From Actinomycetes bacterium (GTDB lineage: Bacteria; Actinomycetota; Acidimicrobiia; Acidimicrobiales; RAAP-2): a DNA stretch of 8,220 bases. The translations under genes were made by a program, and so were the position numbers. Location: NCBI GenBank assembly GCA_021826655.1, contig JAKAZC010000114.1, forward strand, positions 1 to 8,220, written 5' to 3'. This document shows positions 1-7,033 of the stretch, one piece after another. Numbering within the stretch: the stretch's first letter is position 1; the number at the start of each line of letters is the position of its first letter. A model generated the notes under the pieces. That model made no database searches, was not told where the DNA came from, and was given only the letters and a program-made list of their open reading frames with translations.

Positions 1-108
1 CCCTCCGGGGCTGACTTACCGGCGACCCGCCGACCCACGATCCGGGACACCTTCCACCAAGACGCGTGACTTCATAAGAGCATGCCCTCGCTCAGCGATT
101 GGCTCATG
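1..108. other. Left flank of the IS, no gene identified
   Basis: No recognisable gene lies here. On the plus strand one frame is open from the left edge to a TGA at 67-69 and would end in ...RDTFHQDA. A second frame is open to a TAA at 110-112 made by the IS terminus. On the minus strand one frame is open from just after a TGA out to the edge and reads ...KVSRIVGRRVAGKSAPEG. Any of these could be the edge of a real gene, but none has a recognisable motif. None continues the ABC-F protein interrupted on the other side of the IS. Confidence 0.4.
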
Positions 109-125
109 GTAACTGTTCAGGCCCC
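108..125 (+). repeat. IS66 left terminal inverted repeat
   Basis: The sequence GGTAACTGTTCAGGCCCC is the exact reverse complement of 1609-1626. The family-typical GTAA end starts at 109. The repeat contains the TGA stop (117-119) of the transposase. Confidence 0.93.
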
Positions 126-1625
126 GGTGGGCAGCCAGGGGTGACCCTCGAACAGCTGGCGTAGTCCGGCGAGCACGTTGTAGTCCTGCTTGCGCAGGGT
201 CGACAGGTAGCTGCGGATGGCACAGAAGTTCCTGGCGCCCTCGAGGGTGCGCCACGATCCGGAGATCTTCTGCTGAAGCTTCACCATGCGGATGTCTCGC
301 TCCGCCTGGTTGTTGTCGAAGGGCACGTCGAAGTCGGTTGTGAACCGCAGCACGTCTGTGCGTTGGGTGTCGAGGCGGACGAGCAGGTTGAACGCCTTCT
401 TCACGTAGCCCGATCGCTTGCCGACTTCGGGAGCCGGGTTGAGGCTGAACCCCTTCGCCACCAACTGTCCGTAGCGAACCCGGATCGAGTGGAGGGTTGC
501 GGCATCGAGGTGGTCGCTTCCCTTGGTGCGGGCAGCTTCGACGGCGTGCTTCGCCTCGACCAACAACCCGGCCAGGTCGTTGGCCCATCCCTGGTCCCAT
601 CCGATGGCGACGGCCTTCAGCTCGCGGAGGTGGTGGGCGTTGCAGAGGGCATGGTCGATGTCGTAGTGGCGATAGGGCTTCCAGCCGTCGTGGACGGCGA
701 CACCGGTCATCGCACCAATCACCCCGAGGTCGTCCATGGCCAACCGGCCCCGCTTCGGGTGACAGTCGATCAAGGTGAGTCGGCCGGTCGAGGCCGAGTG
801 GACCCAGTGCAGCTTCCCGACCGCCCGGCCCCCGGTCTCGTCGAAGTGCACGACTGGGGCGTCGTGGAGCAACGAGCGGGTGACATCGAGGAACGGCCCG
901 GTGCCCTCTGCTGCCTCGGTGACCATCTGGGCCAGGGCCCCGACCGACACCGGAGCTTGGAGCACGTCAGAGAACAACTGGGCCATCCGGTCCATGGGCA
1001 GGTGCTGGTGGACCGCCAGGTAGGCGGCCAGGGCTCGGACGGAAGGTCCGTAACAGGCCGGGGCGATAGCTGTCCTCGGGAACTCCGCTTTGGTCGTGCA
1101 TCCACACCGGCACCGCCGGCGTTCCGCTCTGTGCTCGGTGACAACGAGGCGGATCTCGGGCAGCTCGAACACCTGTCGACGTTCGGCGTCGACGACCTCG
1201 GCATCTTCCAGGCCAGATCCGCACGACGAGCACGATGGCGGTGCGTGGTGGATCACGTGGTCGGGATCGGCTACCTGGGCCAGGTGCTTGCCCGGCGCTC
1301 CGGGCTGCTTGCCCTGCTTGCGGGCCGCTGCCCGACGCTCGGCACGCGATGGCGACGGTGGCTTGGAGAATCCTTCGGTCGATGGCGGCATGGACGAGTT
1401 GCGGGGATTGCGGCCGACACGTTCACGAAGATCGGCCACCTCAGCCCGCAGCGCAGCGATCTCCGCCGACTGCGTCGTCACCACGCCCTGCAACTGACTG
1501 ACCAGTGCGACCAGCTGGTCGTAGGTCGGAGCGTCAGAGGAAGAATCGCGGGTCGGAATTCCCCACGGTACGCGCGTCGATAGCGGAGGTGGTGGACGCG
1601 ACCGTCAAGGGGCCTGAACAGTTAC
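109..1625 (-). mobile_element. IS66-family insertion sequence, single-transposase type
   Basis: This 1517-bp element is bounded by perfect inverted repeats (18 matching bases, 108-125 and 1609-1626). The ends read 5'-GTAA, the terminal signature of IS66-family elements. It carries one gene, a DDE transposase, and no room for the accessory tnpA/tnpB genes of classical IS66. This matches the ISBst12-like subgroup, which needs only the transposase. The transposase stop codon (117-119) lies inside the left repeat. IS66 elements normally leave an 8-bp target duplication, but the flanks (GGCTCATG at 101-108, CCCTTCCG-like at 1626 onward) do not match. That suggests a rearrangement at one end. The right end cuts an ABC-F gene. 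Confidence 0.9.
117..1493 (-). CDS. IS66 family transposase
   Basis: DDE transposase that catalyses movement of the surrounding IS. From a TTG start at 1493 it is 458 residues. It has an N-terminal coiled-coil-like leucine-rich stretch (about 1-28), the family motif GRNPRNSSMPPSTEG (27-41), a basic linker, a zinc-finger-like cluster (C88/C91 and C128/C130/C132), then the catalytic core with D218 in HFDETG, D269 in HDGW and E398 in NNQAERDIR. The core looks intact, so the enzyme may be active. The start is uncertain. The frame stays open upstream to 1604 and encodes family-like sequence (TYDQLVALVSQL) before residue 1, but has no ATG or GTG there; only TTG at 1493 or a rare ATT at 1559-1557 is available. 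No clear Shine-Dalgarno precedes either. The true N-terminus may be longer than given. Confidence 0.92.
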   Translation of the reverse strand: MQGVVTTQSAEIAALRAEVADLRERVGRNPRNSSMPPSTEGFSKPPSPSRAERRAAARKQGKQPGAPGKHLAQVADPDHVIHHAPPSCSSCGSGLEDAEVVDAERRQVFELPEIRLVVTEHRAERRRCRCGCTTKAEFPRTAIAPACYGPSVRALAAYLAVHQHLPMDRMAQLFSDVLQAPVSVGALAQMVTEAAEGTGPFLDVTRSLLHDAPVVHFDETGGRAVGKLHWVHSASTGRLTLIDCHPKRGRLAMDDLGVIGAMTGVAVHDGWKPYRHYDIDHALCNAHHLRELKAVAIGWDQGWANDLAGLLVEAKHAVEAARTKGSDHLDAATLHSIRVRYGQLVAKGFSLNPAPEVGKRSGYVKKAFNLLVRLDTQRTDVLRFTTDFDVPFDNNQAERDIRMVKLQQKISGSWRTLEGARNFCAIRSYLSTLRKQDYNVLAGLRQLFEGHPWLPTGA

Positions 1626-1626
1626 C
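1609..1626 (-). repeat. IS66 right terminal inverted repeat
   Basis: This is the exact reverse complement of 108-125. Its outer bases create the in-frame TAA (1624-1622, minus strand) that ends the interrupted ABC-F reading frame. Confidence 0.93.
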
Positions 1627-1876
1627 CTTCCGGGAGGTCGGGCGCCTGCCCCAGCAGCACGGTCCGGACCCCCCGGCCCCGCCGGACCACCCCGGTATCG
1701 GGCTCGAGGCGCCCGGCGAGCACCCGCAGCAGCGTCGACTTGCCGGTCCCGTTGATCCCGACCACGCCGAGGCGGTCACCGGTGGAGACGGTGACGGCGA
1801 CATCGGCGAACAGGGCCCGGTCGGCCATGGTGACGCCGACGCCCTGCAGGTCGACGAGCACGCTCACGCCCACCAC
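1622..1876 (-). pseudogene. ABC-F family ATPase, N-terminal fragment truncated by the IS
   Basis: ABC-F proteins are soluble ATPases with two tandem ABC domains, usually 500 or more residues; they act on the ribosome in translation or antibiotic protection. Only about 83 residues remain here. They include the opening beta strands (LVDLQGVGVTMADRALFADVAVTV), the Walker A motif GINGTGKST, and the following RVLAGRLEPDTG that is typical of the family. The frame then runs into the IS and stops at a TAA formed by the IS end. Q-loop, signature, Walker B, linker and second domain are all missing, and no continuation appears at 1-108. The start is one of several GTG codons (1876, 1873, 1867 or 1861). 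The gene lies 42 bp downstream of arcC in the same direction. It is almost certainly non-functional. Confidence 0.85.
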
Positions 1877-1885
1877 GGTACTGCC

Positions 1886-1915
1886 GACCCGACCCGACCC
1901 GACCCGAGCCGACCC
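1886..1915. repeat. GACCC pentanucleotide tandem repeat
   Basis: Four perfect GACCC units (1886-1905) are followed by one variant unit GAGCC and one more GACCC. The array fills most of the short gap between the arcC stop and the ABC-F stub. Such short arrays can change length by slippage. Its position just before the ABC-F start could affect expression of that gene, but no function is shown by the sequence. Confidence 0.85.
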
Positions 1916-1918
1916 CGG

Positions 1919-2824
1919 TCACCGGGTGACGGTCGTACCCACCGTCCCGTCGAGCAGCTCGGCTGCGTCGGCGAGCCTGCCGATCACGGCCCTCCGGCCG
2001 GTCGCCTCCACGAACCGGCAGGCGGCGTCCACCTTGGGGCCCATCGACCCGGGTGGGAAGCTCACGGCGCGGAGCGCGGCCGCGGTGGTCCCCCCGATCG
2101 GTCGGGCGTCCGGCGTGCCGAACCCGATCTCGACACCGGGCACGTCGGTGAGGATCATCAGGACGTCCGCGCCGAGGTCCCGGGCGAGCATCGCCGCGCC
2201 CAGATCCTTGTCGATCACCGCCTCGACGCCGCGGAGCCGACCGTCGTCGCCGCGGACCACCGGGATGCCGCCACCTCCTGCGCAGACCACGACATCGCAG
2301 TCACCCAGCAGCATCCGGATCGTCGCCAGTTCGACCATGGCCCGGGGCTCGGGAGAGGGAACGACACGTCGCCAGGCGTCCCCGTCGGGCCGCACCTGCC
2401 ACCCGCGCTCGGTGGCGAGTCCGCGGGCCACCTGCTCGGTGTAGACCGGCCCGACGAACTTGGTCGGGTTTCCGAACGCGGGATCGCCCTCGGCCACCTC
2501 GGTCTGGCAGACGAGACTGACCACGGTCCGACCGGGCAGGGCGTTCTCCAGTGCCTGCAGGAAGAAGTAGCCGATCATCCCTTGGGACTCCGCCCCCAGG
2601 ACGTCCAGGGGATAGGGACCGGGGAGGTCGGGATCCAGTGCGCTCTCGTTGGCCAGGAGCCCCACCTGGGGCCCATTCCCATGGGTGATCACCAGCTCGT
2701 GTTCGGCGGCCAGGGGGGCCAGCGCGTCGACGGCGGCACCCACGTGTCCCTCCTGGATCCGGGCCAGCGGCACCTCGCCGCGTTCGAGCAGTGCGTTGCC
2801 GCCCACCGCCACCACGAGGCGCAC
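1919..2824 (-). CDS. arcC: Carbamate kinase
   Basis: This is the last enzyme of the arginine deiminase pathway. It transfers phosphate from carbamoyl phosphate to ADP, giving ATP, ammonia and CO2 in the cytoplasm. The 301-residue product is near the usual length (about 310) and has the amino-acid-kinase motifs: GGNAL (8-12), THGNGPQVG (47-55), SQGMIGY (80-86), the glycine-rich AGGGGIPV (182-189), VIDKDLGAAMLA (203-214) and GSMGPKVDAA (259-268). The start is GTG at 2824. It lies one base after the arcB stop (TGA-C-GTG), so translation by re-initiation from arcB is likely. A 13-bp palindrome (GTCACCGGGTGAC, 1918-1930) spans the stop codon, but its one-base centre makes it a poor terminator and no T-run follows. 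Confidence 0.96.
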   Translation of the reverse strand: MRLVVAVGGNALLERGEVPLARIQEGHVGAAVDALAPLAAEHELVITHGNGPQVGLLANESALDPDLPGPYPLDVLGAESQGMIGYFFLQALENALPGRTVVSLVCQTEVAEGDPAFGNPTKFVGPVYTEQVARGLATERGWQVRPDGDAWRRVVPSPEPRAMVELATIRMLLGDCDVVVCAGGGGIPVVRGDDGRLRGVEAVIDKDLGAAMLARDLGADVLMILTDVPGVEIGFGTPDARPIGGTTAAALRAVSFPPGSMGPKVDAACRFVEATGRRAVIGRLADAAELLDGTVGTTVTR

Positions 2825-2825
2825 G

Positions 2826-3857
2826 TCAGTCGCCGAGGCTGGCGACCATCGCCGCCTTGATGGTGTGGAGGCGGTTCTCCGCCTGGTCGAAGACGATGGA
2901 GGCGGGCGACTCGAACACCTCGTCGGTGACCTCGAGCGCGTCGATCCCGTAGGCGTCCCGCAGCCGTTGGCCCAGGACGGTGTCGACGTCGTGGAGTGCG
3001 GGCAGGCAGTGCATGAACTTGACGTCAGGGTTGCCGGTCATGGCCATCGCCGATTCGGTGACCTGGAAGGGCAGCAGTTGCTCGATCCTCGGTCCCCAGT
3101 CCGCCGCAGGCTCACCCATGGACACCCAGACATCGGTGTAGAGGAAGTCGGCGCCCTCCACGCCACCGAGGACGTCGGCGCAGATGTGGATCCGGGCGCC
3201 GGACTCGGCGGCGAGTGCCGTGGCGATGGACCGGACGTCGGCGAACGGCCAGAGGTCCTCGGGGGCTGCGATCCGCACGTCCATGCCGAGCAGGGCACCG
3301 GTGACCAGGAGCGAATTGGCCGTGTTGTTCCGGGCATCCCCCAGGTAGCAGAGTCCGATCCGACCGAGCGGCTTGTCCGAGTGGTCCCGCATGGTCAGGA
3401 TGTCGGCCAGCATCTGGGTGGGGTGCCACTCGTCGGTCAGGCCGTTCCACACCGGTACACCCGCGTAGTGTGCCAGGACCTCGACGGACTCCTGCGCGAA
3501 CCCGCGGAACTCGATGCCGTCGTACATGCGCCCGAGGACCCGGGCCGTGTCCCTGATCGACTCGCCCTCGCCGATGTGGCTCCCCTCGGGGCCCAGGTAG
3601 GTGACATGGGCCCCCTGGTCGTAGGCGCCGACTTCGAAAGCGGCGCGCGTCCTGGTCGAGGCCTTCTCGAAGATGAGCGCGATGTTGCGGCCGGCCATCC
3701 GGTGGCGTTCGGTGCCCGAACGCTTCTCGGCACGGAGCACGGCGGCCAGATCGATCAGCGACAGGAACTCGTCCGAGGTGAGGTCGGTCACCTTGCACAG
3801 GCTGCGGCCCCGGAGGTGTCCGGCGTCGACGGCGTCGGTGGAGATCGTCGCCATCAT
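2826..3857 (-). CDS. arcB: Ornithine carbamoyltransferase, catabolic type
   Basis: In this operon the enzyme runs in the phosphorolytic direction: citrulline plus phosphate gives ornithine and carbamoyl phosphate. The 343-residue protein has the carbamoyl-phosphate loop STRTR (67-71) within [13 protein letters not shown] (145-148), the DxxxSMGE element (242-249) and the ornithine-site motif HCLPA (283-287). Stretches such as [20 protein letters not shown] and [18 protein letters not shown] closely resemble catabolic ArcB proteins. The start is an ATG-ATG pair at 3857/3854. The first overlaps the arcA stop as ATGA, which implies translational coupling to arcA. The catabolic assignment rests mainly on operon context, because anabolic ArgF shares all the catalytic motifs. 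Confidence 0.95.
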   Translation of the reverse strand: MMATISTDAVDAGHLRGRSLCKVTDLTSDEFLSLIDLAAVLRAEKRSGTERHRMAGRNIALIFEKASTRTRAAFEVGAYDQGAHVTYLGPEGSHIGEGESIRDTARVLGRMYDGIEFRGFAQESVEVLAHYAGVPVWNGLTDEWHPTQMLADILTMRDHSDKPLGRIGLCYLGDARNNTANSLLVTGALLGMDVRIAAPEDLWPFADVRSIATALAAESGARIHICADVLGGVEGADFLYTDVWVSMGEPAADWGPRIEQLLPFQVTESAMAMTGNPDVKFMHCLPALHDVDTVLGQRLRDAYGIDALEVTDEVFESPASIVFDQAENRLHTIKAAMVASLGD

Positions 3858-5074
3858 GCCGCATCCCGCACGATCGGGCAGGTCATGCACCGGGGGCCGC
3901 CCCGGCCGCGGCCGAGTTCGCTGCCGCCGATGTCGACGACCTCGATGCCGTGCTTGCGGAGCATGGTGTTGGTGGCGACGTTGCGCTCGTAGCCCATGAC
4001 CACACCGGGGGACACGGCCAGGTAGTTGGTGCCGTCGTCCCACTGTTCCCGCTCGGCCGCCCGGATGTCCTCGTCGGTGGTCAGCACGGTGATCGCCTCG
4101 ACCTCGAGGATCCCGGCCAGGGTGTCCCACAGACTGTGGTTCCGGGAGACGGAGATTCCGTCCGGCTCGTCACTGGCCGTGAGGGTCCAGCTCCGCAGGT
4201 GCCGGTCGAAGTACGGGTAGAGCACGAATGTGGCCACATCCACCATGGACATCACCGTGTCGAGGTGCATGAAGGCGTGGCTGTGGGGGAGCTCGATGGC
4301 CACCACCTTCGTCGCCTGGTGGGTCGCGAACAGCGCCCGGGCCACCGACTCCACGGCCATGGGCGAGGTCCGCTCACCCATGCCGATCAGGACGGCGCCG
4401 TGGCCGATGACGTGGACGTCACCGCCCTCGATGTGTGCCGGTTGGTAGTCGTGGTCGCCGCCGCCGTAGTAGGTCTCGAACTGCGCTCCGGTGAAGGTGG
4501 GGTGGTGCTGGTAGATGGCCCGGGTGTGCAGCGACTCGCGGCGACGGGCCGGCATGGCCATCGGGTTGATCGTCACCCCTCCGTAGATCCAACACGAGTT
4601 GTCCCGCTGGAAGAGGTGGTTGGGCAGCGGCGACAGGATGAAGTCGTCGGCGGCGAGCATGTTCCACTTGAGGCTGTGGGCCCGCATCGGAAGGAGGTCG
4701 GCCTTCAGGATGCCGCCGATGAGATACTGCGAGAGTTCCGTCCCGTTCAGGTCCTCGAGCAGACGGCGCACCGGGCCGACCAGCGACGGGCCGAGGTTCT
4801 CCGGGGTGCACATCCGGTCGAGGACGAAGGCGCGCCCGTCGGGCAGCTCGAGGGTCTCGGCCAGGAGGCGGCCGTAGTAGTGCACGGTCACGCCCTTGTC
4901 GCGCAGTGCCTCGGCGAAGCCGTCGTGCTCCTCCTTGGCCTTCGACGCCCACATGACGTCGTCGAAGAGCAGTCCTTCGATGTTGTCGGGGGTGAGCCGG
5001 GACAGCTCGAGCCCGGGACGGTGGACGATGGCCTCGCGGAGCCGGCCGATTTCGGACTCGACGTTGAAGGACAT
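3854..5074 (-). CDS. arcA: Arginine deiminase
   Basis: This enzyme hydrolyses L-arginine to L-citrulline and ammonia, the committed step of the pathway. The 406-residue length fits the family (just over 400). The catalytic set known from the Pseudomonas enzyme is present: D158 in FQRDNS, E216 and D219 in HIEGGD, H270 and D272 in HLDTVMSM, and the nucleophile C399 in PRCMTCPI near the C-terminus. The N-terminus ([21 protein letters not shown]) is typical. The ATG at 5074 is set by a strong Shine-Dalgarno, AGAGGAG (5089-5083), eight bases upstream. The gene overlaps arcB by four bases downstream and is separated from the permease gene by 83 bp that can fold (see the stems there). The length, conserved C-terminus and intact active site indicate a working enzyme. 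Confidence 0.97.
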   Translation of the reverse strand: MSFNVESEIGRLREAIVHRPGLELSRLTPDNIEGLLFDDVMWASKAKEEHDGFAEALRDKGVTVHYYGRLLAETLELPDGRAFVLDRMCTPENLGPSLVGPVRRLLEDLNGTELSQYLIGGILKADLLPMRAHSLKWNMLAADDFILSPLPNHLFQRDNSCWIYGGVTINPMAMPARRRESLHTRAIYQHHPTFTGAQFETYYGGGDHDYQPAHIEGGDVHVIGHGAVLIGMGERTSPMAVESVARALFATHQATKVVAIELPHSHAFMHLDTVMSMVDVATFVLYPYFDRHLRSWTLTASDEPDGISVSRNHSLWDTLAGILEVEAITVLTTDEDIRAAEREQWDDGTNYLAVSPGVVMGYERNVATNTMLRKHGIEVVDIGGSELGRGRGGPRCMTCPIVRDAA

Positions 5075-5104
5075 GGTTGGTGCTCCTCTGGGGGGATACG
5101 GATG

Positions 5105-5137
5105 GGACGGGGATCCGTCCGGGGTCATGGGACGGAC
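5105..5137 (-). promoter_or_regulatory. Mutually exclusive stems in the arcD-arcA intergenic RNA
   Basis: In the transcript (minus strand) one GGACGG copy (5120-5115) can pair with the CCGUCC just downstream (5110-5105), a six-pair stem with a four-base loop. It can instead pair with the CCGUCC upstream, extended to eight pairs (5137-5130 with 5120-5113) with a nine-base loop. The two structures exclude each other and lie 16 or more bases before the arcA Shine-Dalgarno. They could stabilise or process the arc mRNA or tune arcA translation. No U-run follows, so a terminator is unlikely. The pairing is read directly from the sequence; the function is inference. Confidence 0.4.
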
Positions 5138-5158
5138 AGGGACGGGACGGACAGGACT
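5129..5158. repeat. 15-bp tandem duplication between arcD and arcA
   Basis: Two adjacent copies of a 15-bp unit, GGGACGGACAGGGAC and GGGACGGACAGGACT, differ only near the end and run up to the arcD stop codon. The duplication doubles the segment able to pair with the GGACGG strand of the neighbouring stem. Confidence 0.75.
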
Positions 5159-6618
5159 CAGGTGGCCGGGACGGCGTCGGCCGGGACGGTCGCCTCGTCC
5201 AGCTCGTCGTCCGGCTCGGCGGCTTCGCCCAGACCCTGACGGCGGGCGTTGAGGAAGGCGTAGAGGATCAGCCCGGCGAGAATGACGACCAAGGCCTGGT
5301 AGACGACCTGATAGCCCGAGGCGAACGTCACCCACATGGAGAACAGCACACTGGCACCGGCCACGCACAGGTCGCGGGCCAGCTGCCAGCCCTGGACCTT
5401 CCGGCGCCGGGACACCAGGAAGGTGAGCTGGGCGATGGCCGACATGAAGTACGGGATCGCCACGGTCACCACCGTCAGGTCGACCAGGTAGGTGAAGACC
5501 GTCAGCCCGGCACTCGTGTTGTACCGCCACAGCATGAGCAGCGACGGGAGCGCGGTGCCCACCAGGATCCCGAACCACGCGGTGCCCTTGCGGTCCGTCC
5601 AGGCGAAGGGTCGGGGGAACAGGTCGTCCTGGGCGATCGCCCGCGACGTCTCGGTGACGATCAGGGTCCAACCGTTGAGTGCGCCGATGCCCGAGACGAC
5701 GGCCACCGCGGCGATGAACTTCCCGGCCCAGGAACTGTGGGGGAACATCGAGTCGAAGGCGTTGACGAAGGGCGAACCGGTGCCCACCAGGGTGTGGTGG
5801 GCCACCAGTCCCATGACCACTGCGGTGACCAGCACGTAGAGGACGGCACTGAGGGCGGTCCCCAGGAGCGACGCGCGCCCCACGTTGACCCGGGGGTTGG
5901 TCACCCGCCTGGCCGTCACGGCCGCGGCCTCTACGCCGATGAAGGAGAAGAGCGCCACGCCTGCGGCGATGCCGATGCCGCTGTACAGGCTGCCACCTGA
6001 CGAGTTGAACGGCCCGAAGTGGGCCGAAGTGACGAAGAACCAGCCCACGACACCCACGAACAGCAGTGGCAGGAACTTGAGCACGACGGTGATGTTCTGG
6101 AACCAGGCCATCTGGCGGACGCCGGCCAGATTGATGATGGCCGGCGTCCACAGGCCGACCATGGCGATGCCCCAGTTGGCCATGCCGGCCGGATGGGCCC
6201 AGCCGAACAGGGCATCGACGTAGAAGACCCACGAGGAGACGATGGCGGCATTGCCGGCCCACGACTGGATCCAGTAGCACCAGCCGACCAGGTAGCCGGC
6301 GAAGTCGCCGAACTCGTGGCGGCTGTAGGCGTAGAGTCCGCCGTCGCTGTTGGGGATGCGCCGTGTGAGCTGACCGAACAGGACGGCGAGCAGCATGGCG
6401 CCCACGGCGATCACGCCCAGCACGACGATCCCCATGGTGCCCGCCCCGGCGATGACCGCCGGCATGGTGAACACCCCGGTGCCCACGATGCTTCCGATGA
6501 CGAGGCCGGTGGCCGACGTCAACCCCATGGCATGCGCCTTCTGCTGATTGCGCGGTGAGAGCGGTGGCTCCGCTGGGTGCGCTTCGTCGGAATCGGGTGG
6601 GTCGACCAGCAGCGTCAT
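5158..6618 (-). CDS. arcD: APC-family amino acid permease, probable arginine/ornithine antiporter
   Basis: Integral membrane transporter of the amino acid-polyamine-organocation superfamily. It starts with a hydrophilic, acidic and proline-rich N-terminus (about 30 residues). TM1 follows with the family glycine motif GSIVGTG (42-48), which binds the substrate backbone. Roughly a dozen hydrophobic segments come next, including [20 protein letters not shown], a typical APC TM6 region, and the protein ends in an acidic C-terminal tail. I chose ATG at 6618 (486 residues) because GAGGAG (6629-6624) sits five bases upstream; an in-frame GTG at 6648 would add ten poorly family-like residues. It is the first gene of a co-directional arcDABC set, so arginine uptake in exchange for ornithine is the likely role. 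Substrate is inferred from context; another basic amino acid or polyamine is possible. Confidence 0.85.
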   Translation of the reverse strand: MTLLVDPPDSDEAHPAEPPLSPRNQQKAHAMGLTSATGLVIGSIVGTGVFTMPAVIAGAGTMGIVVLGVIAVGAMLLAVLFGQLTRRIPNSDGGLYAYSRHEFGDFAGYLVGWCYWIQSWAGNAAIVSSWVFYVDALFGWAHPAGMANWGIAMVGLWTPAIINLAGVRQMAWFQNITVVLKFLPLLFVGVVGWFFVTSAHFGPFNSSGGSLYSGIGIAAGVALFSFIGVEAAAVTARRVTNPRVNVGRASLLGTALSAVLYVLVTAVVMGLVAHHTLVGTGSPFVNAFDSMFPHSSWAGKFIAAVAVVSGIGALNGWTLIVTETSRAIAQDDLFPRPFAWTDRKGTAWFGILVGTALPSLLMLWRYNTSAGLTVFTYLVDLTVVTVAIPYFMSAIAQLTFLVSRRRKVQGWQLARDLCVAGASVLFSMWVTFASGYQVVYQALVVILAGLILYAFLNARRQGLGEAAEPDDELDEATVPADAVPAT

Positions 6619-6640
6619 CGGAACTCCTCGCCTGTCGTCG

Positions 6641-6657
6641 GCCTCCACGGCGGAGGC
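6641..6657 (-). promoter_or_regulatory. Hairpin in the arcD leader
   Basis: GCCTCC (6641-6646) and GGAGGC (6652-6657) form a perfect six-base inverted repeat with a five-base loop, about 12 bases upstream of the arcD Shine-Dalgarno. It includes the alternative GTG start at 6648, which argues against that start. It could be an RNA stem or an operator. No convincing -35/-10 pair, FNR-type or ArgR-type box was recognised in the 103-bp gap 6619-6721. Confidence 0.35.
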
Positions 6658-6721
6658 TCCGCTCCGTCAGTGTGGACGGGGCACGACGAGGGCGACAGGG
6701 TCCAATGGCCCATCGACCCGC

Positions 6722-7033
6722 TCAGGCGTTGTCGGCCGGTGGGTTGAGCTCGGCTTCGAGGACGACCGGGGCCATGACGAAGGTGGCGCGCTCCTCGGCG
6801 CTCAGCTGCCGGAGCGCCCGCCCGAGGGGTGCGGTCGCCCCGTCCAGCCAGGTGTCGACCACACGTTCCTGACCGGATGGGATCCGCACGACCGTCCGCT
6901 CGTCCTCGCGGGCCTGGGCCAGCACCGAGCCGTGCCGCGGCCCGAGTGCCATGCCGTGCCGGTCGACCGGCTCGACAGCCCGCCGGCGCATCCCGCCCAA
7001 GCCACGCGCGAGCAGCTCGACCAACCGTCGCAT
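6722..7033 (-). CDS. MarR-like regulator remnant apparently lacking its recognition helices
   Basis: A 103-residue product. Residues 1-40 resemble the first helices of MarR proteins (MRRLVELLARGL... followed by HGMALGPRHGSVLAQ, where family members have a GLT...AVLAxL pattern). Residues 42-95 resemble the wing end and dimerisation helices (REDERTVVRIPSGQERVVD..., then LRQLSAEERATFVMAPVVLEAEL). About 45 residues that normally carry the helix-turn-helix between these parts are absent, with no frameshift that restores them. The ATG at 7033 is the first possible start after an in-frame TAG (7210-7208); no clear Shine-Dalgarno precedes it. It lies upstream of arcD in the same direction and diverges from yceI, a common MarR arrangement. 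It may be a decayed gene, or a short dimerisation-only protein. The family call is by pattern only. Confidence 0.5.
   Translation of the reverse strand: MRRLVELLARGLGGMRRRAVEPVDRHGMALGPRHGSVLAQAREDERTVVRIPSGQERVVDTWLDGATAPLGRALRQLSAEERATFVMAPVVLEAELNPPADNA

Noticed and set aside
1..108. Continuation of the ABC-F gene on the other side of the IS
   Set aside because: All three minus-strand frames were read; none shows ABC motifs and two contain early stops.
363..1583. 406-residue open frame on the plus strand opposite the transposase
   Set aside because: It is antisense to a clearly recognised IS66 transposase and has low-complexity, valine/glycine-rich composition typical of antisense frames in GC-rich DNA.
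1886..1915. CRISPR-like repeat array
   Set aside because: The units are five bases with no spacers; no direct repeats of CRISPR size were seen anywhere in the window.
1505..2860. 451-residue plus-strand open frame opposite arcC
   Set aside because: Shadow of carbamate kinase and the IS/ABC-F junction; rich in H, G, P, D with no domain pattern, and it crosses the IS boundary.
3858..4130. Upstream extension of arcB into arcA
   Set aside because: The added residues are an arginine/histidine-rich shadow of arcA; the ATG at 3857 gives the normal family length and an ATGA overlap.
3950..5239. 429-residue plus-strand open frame opposite arcA
   Set aside because: Antisense shadow of arginine deiminase, whose catalytic residues are intact on the minus strand.
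5075..6280. In-frame upstream extension of arcA through the arcD region (would give an 808-residue protein)
   Set aside because: The extra residues are an out-of-frame reading of the permease gene; the strong Shine-Dalgarno and family-typical N-terminus place the arcA start at 5074.
6700..6716. Possible FNR/Anr-like site upstream of arcD (TCCAATGGCCCATCGA)
   Set aside because: It does not match TTGAT-N4-ATCAA in either half; only a weak dyad ATGG/CCAT is present.
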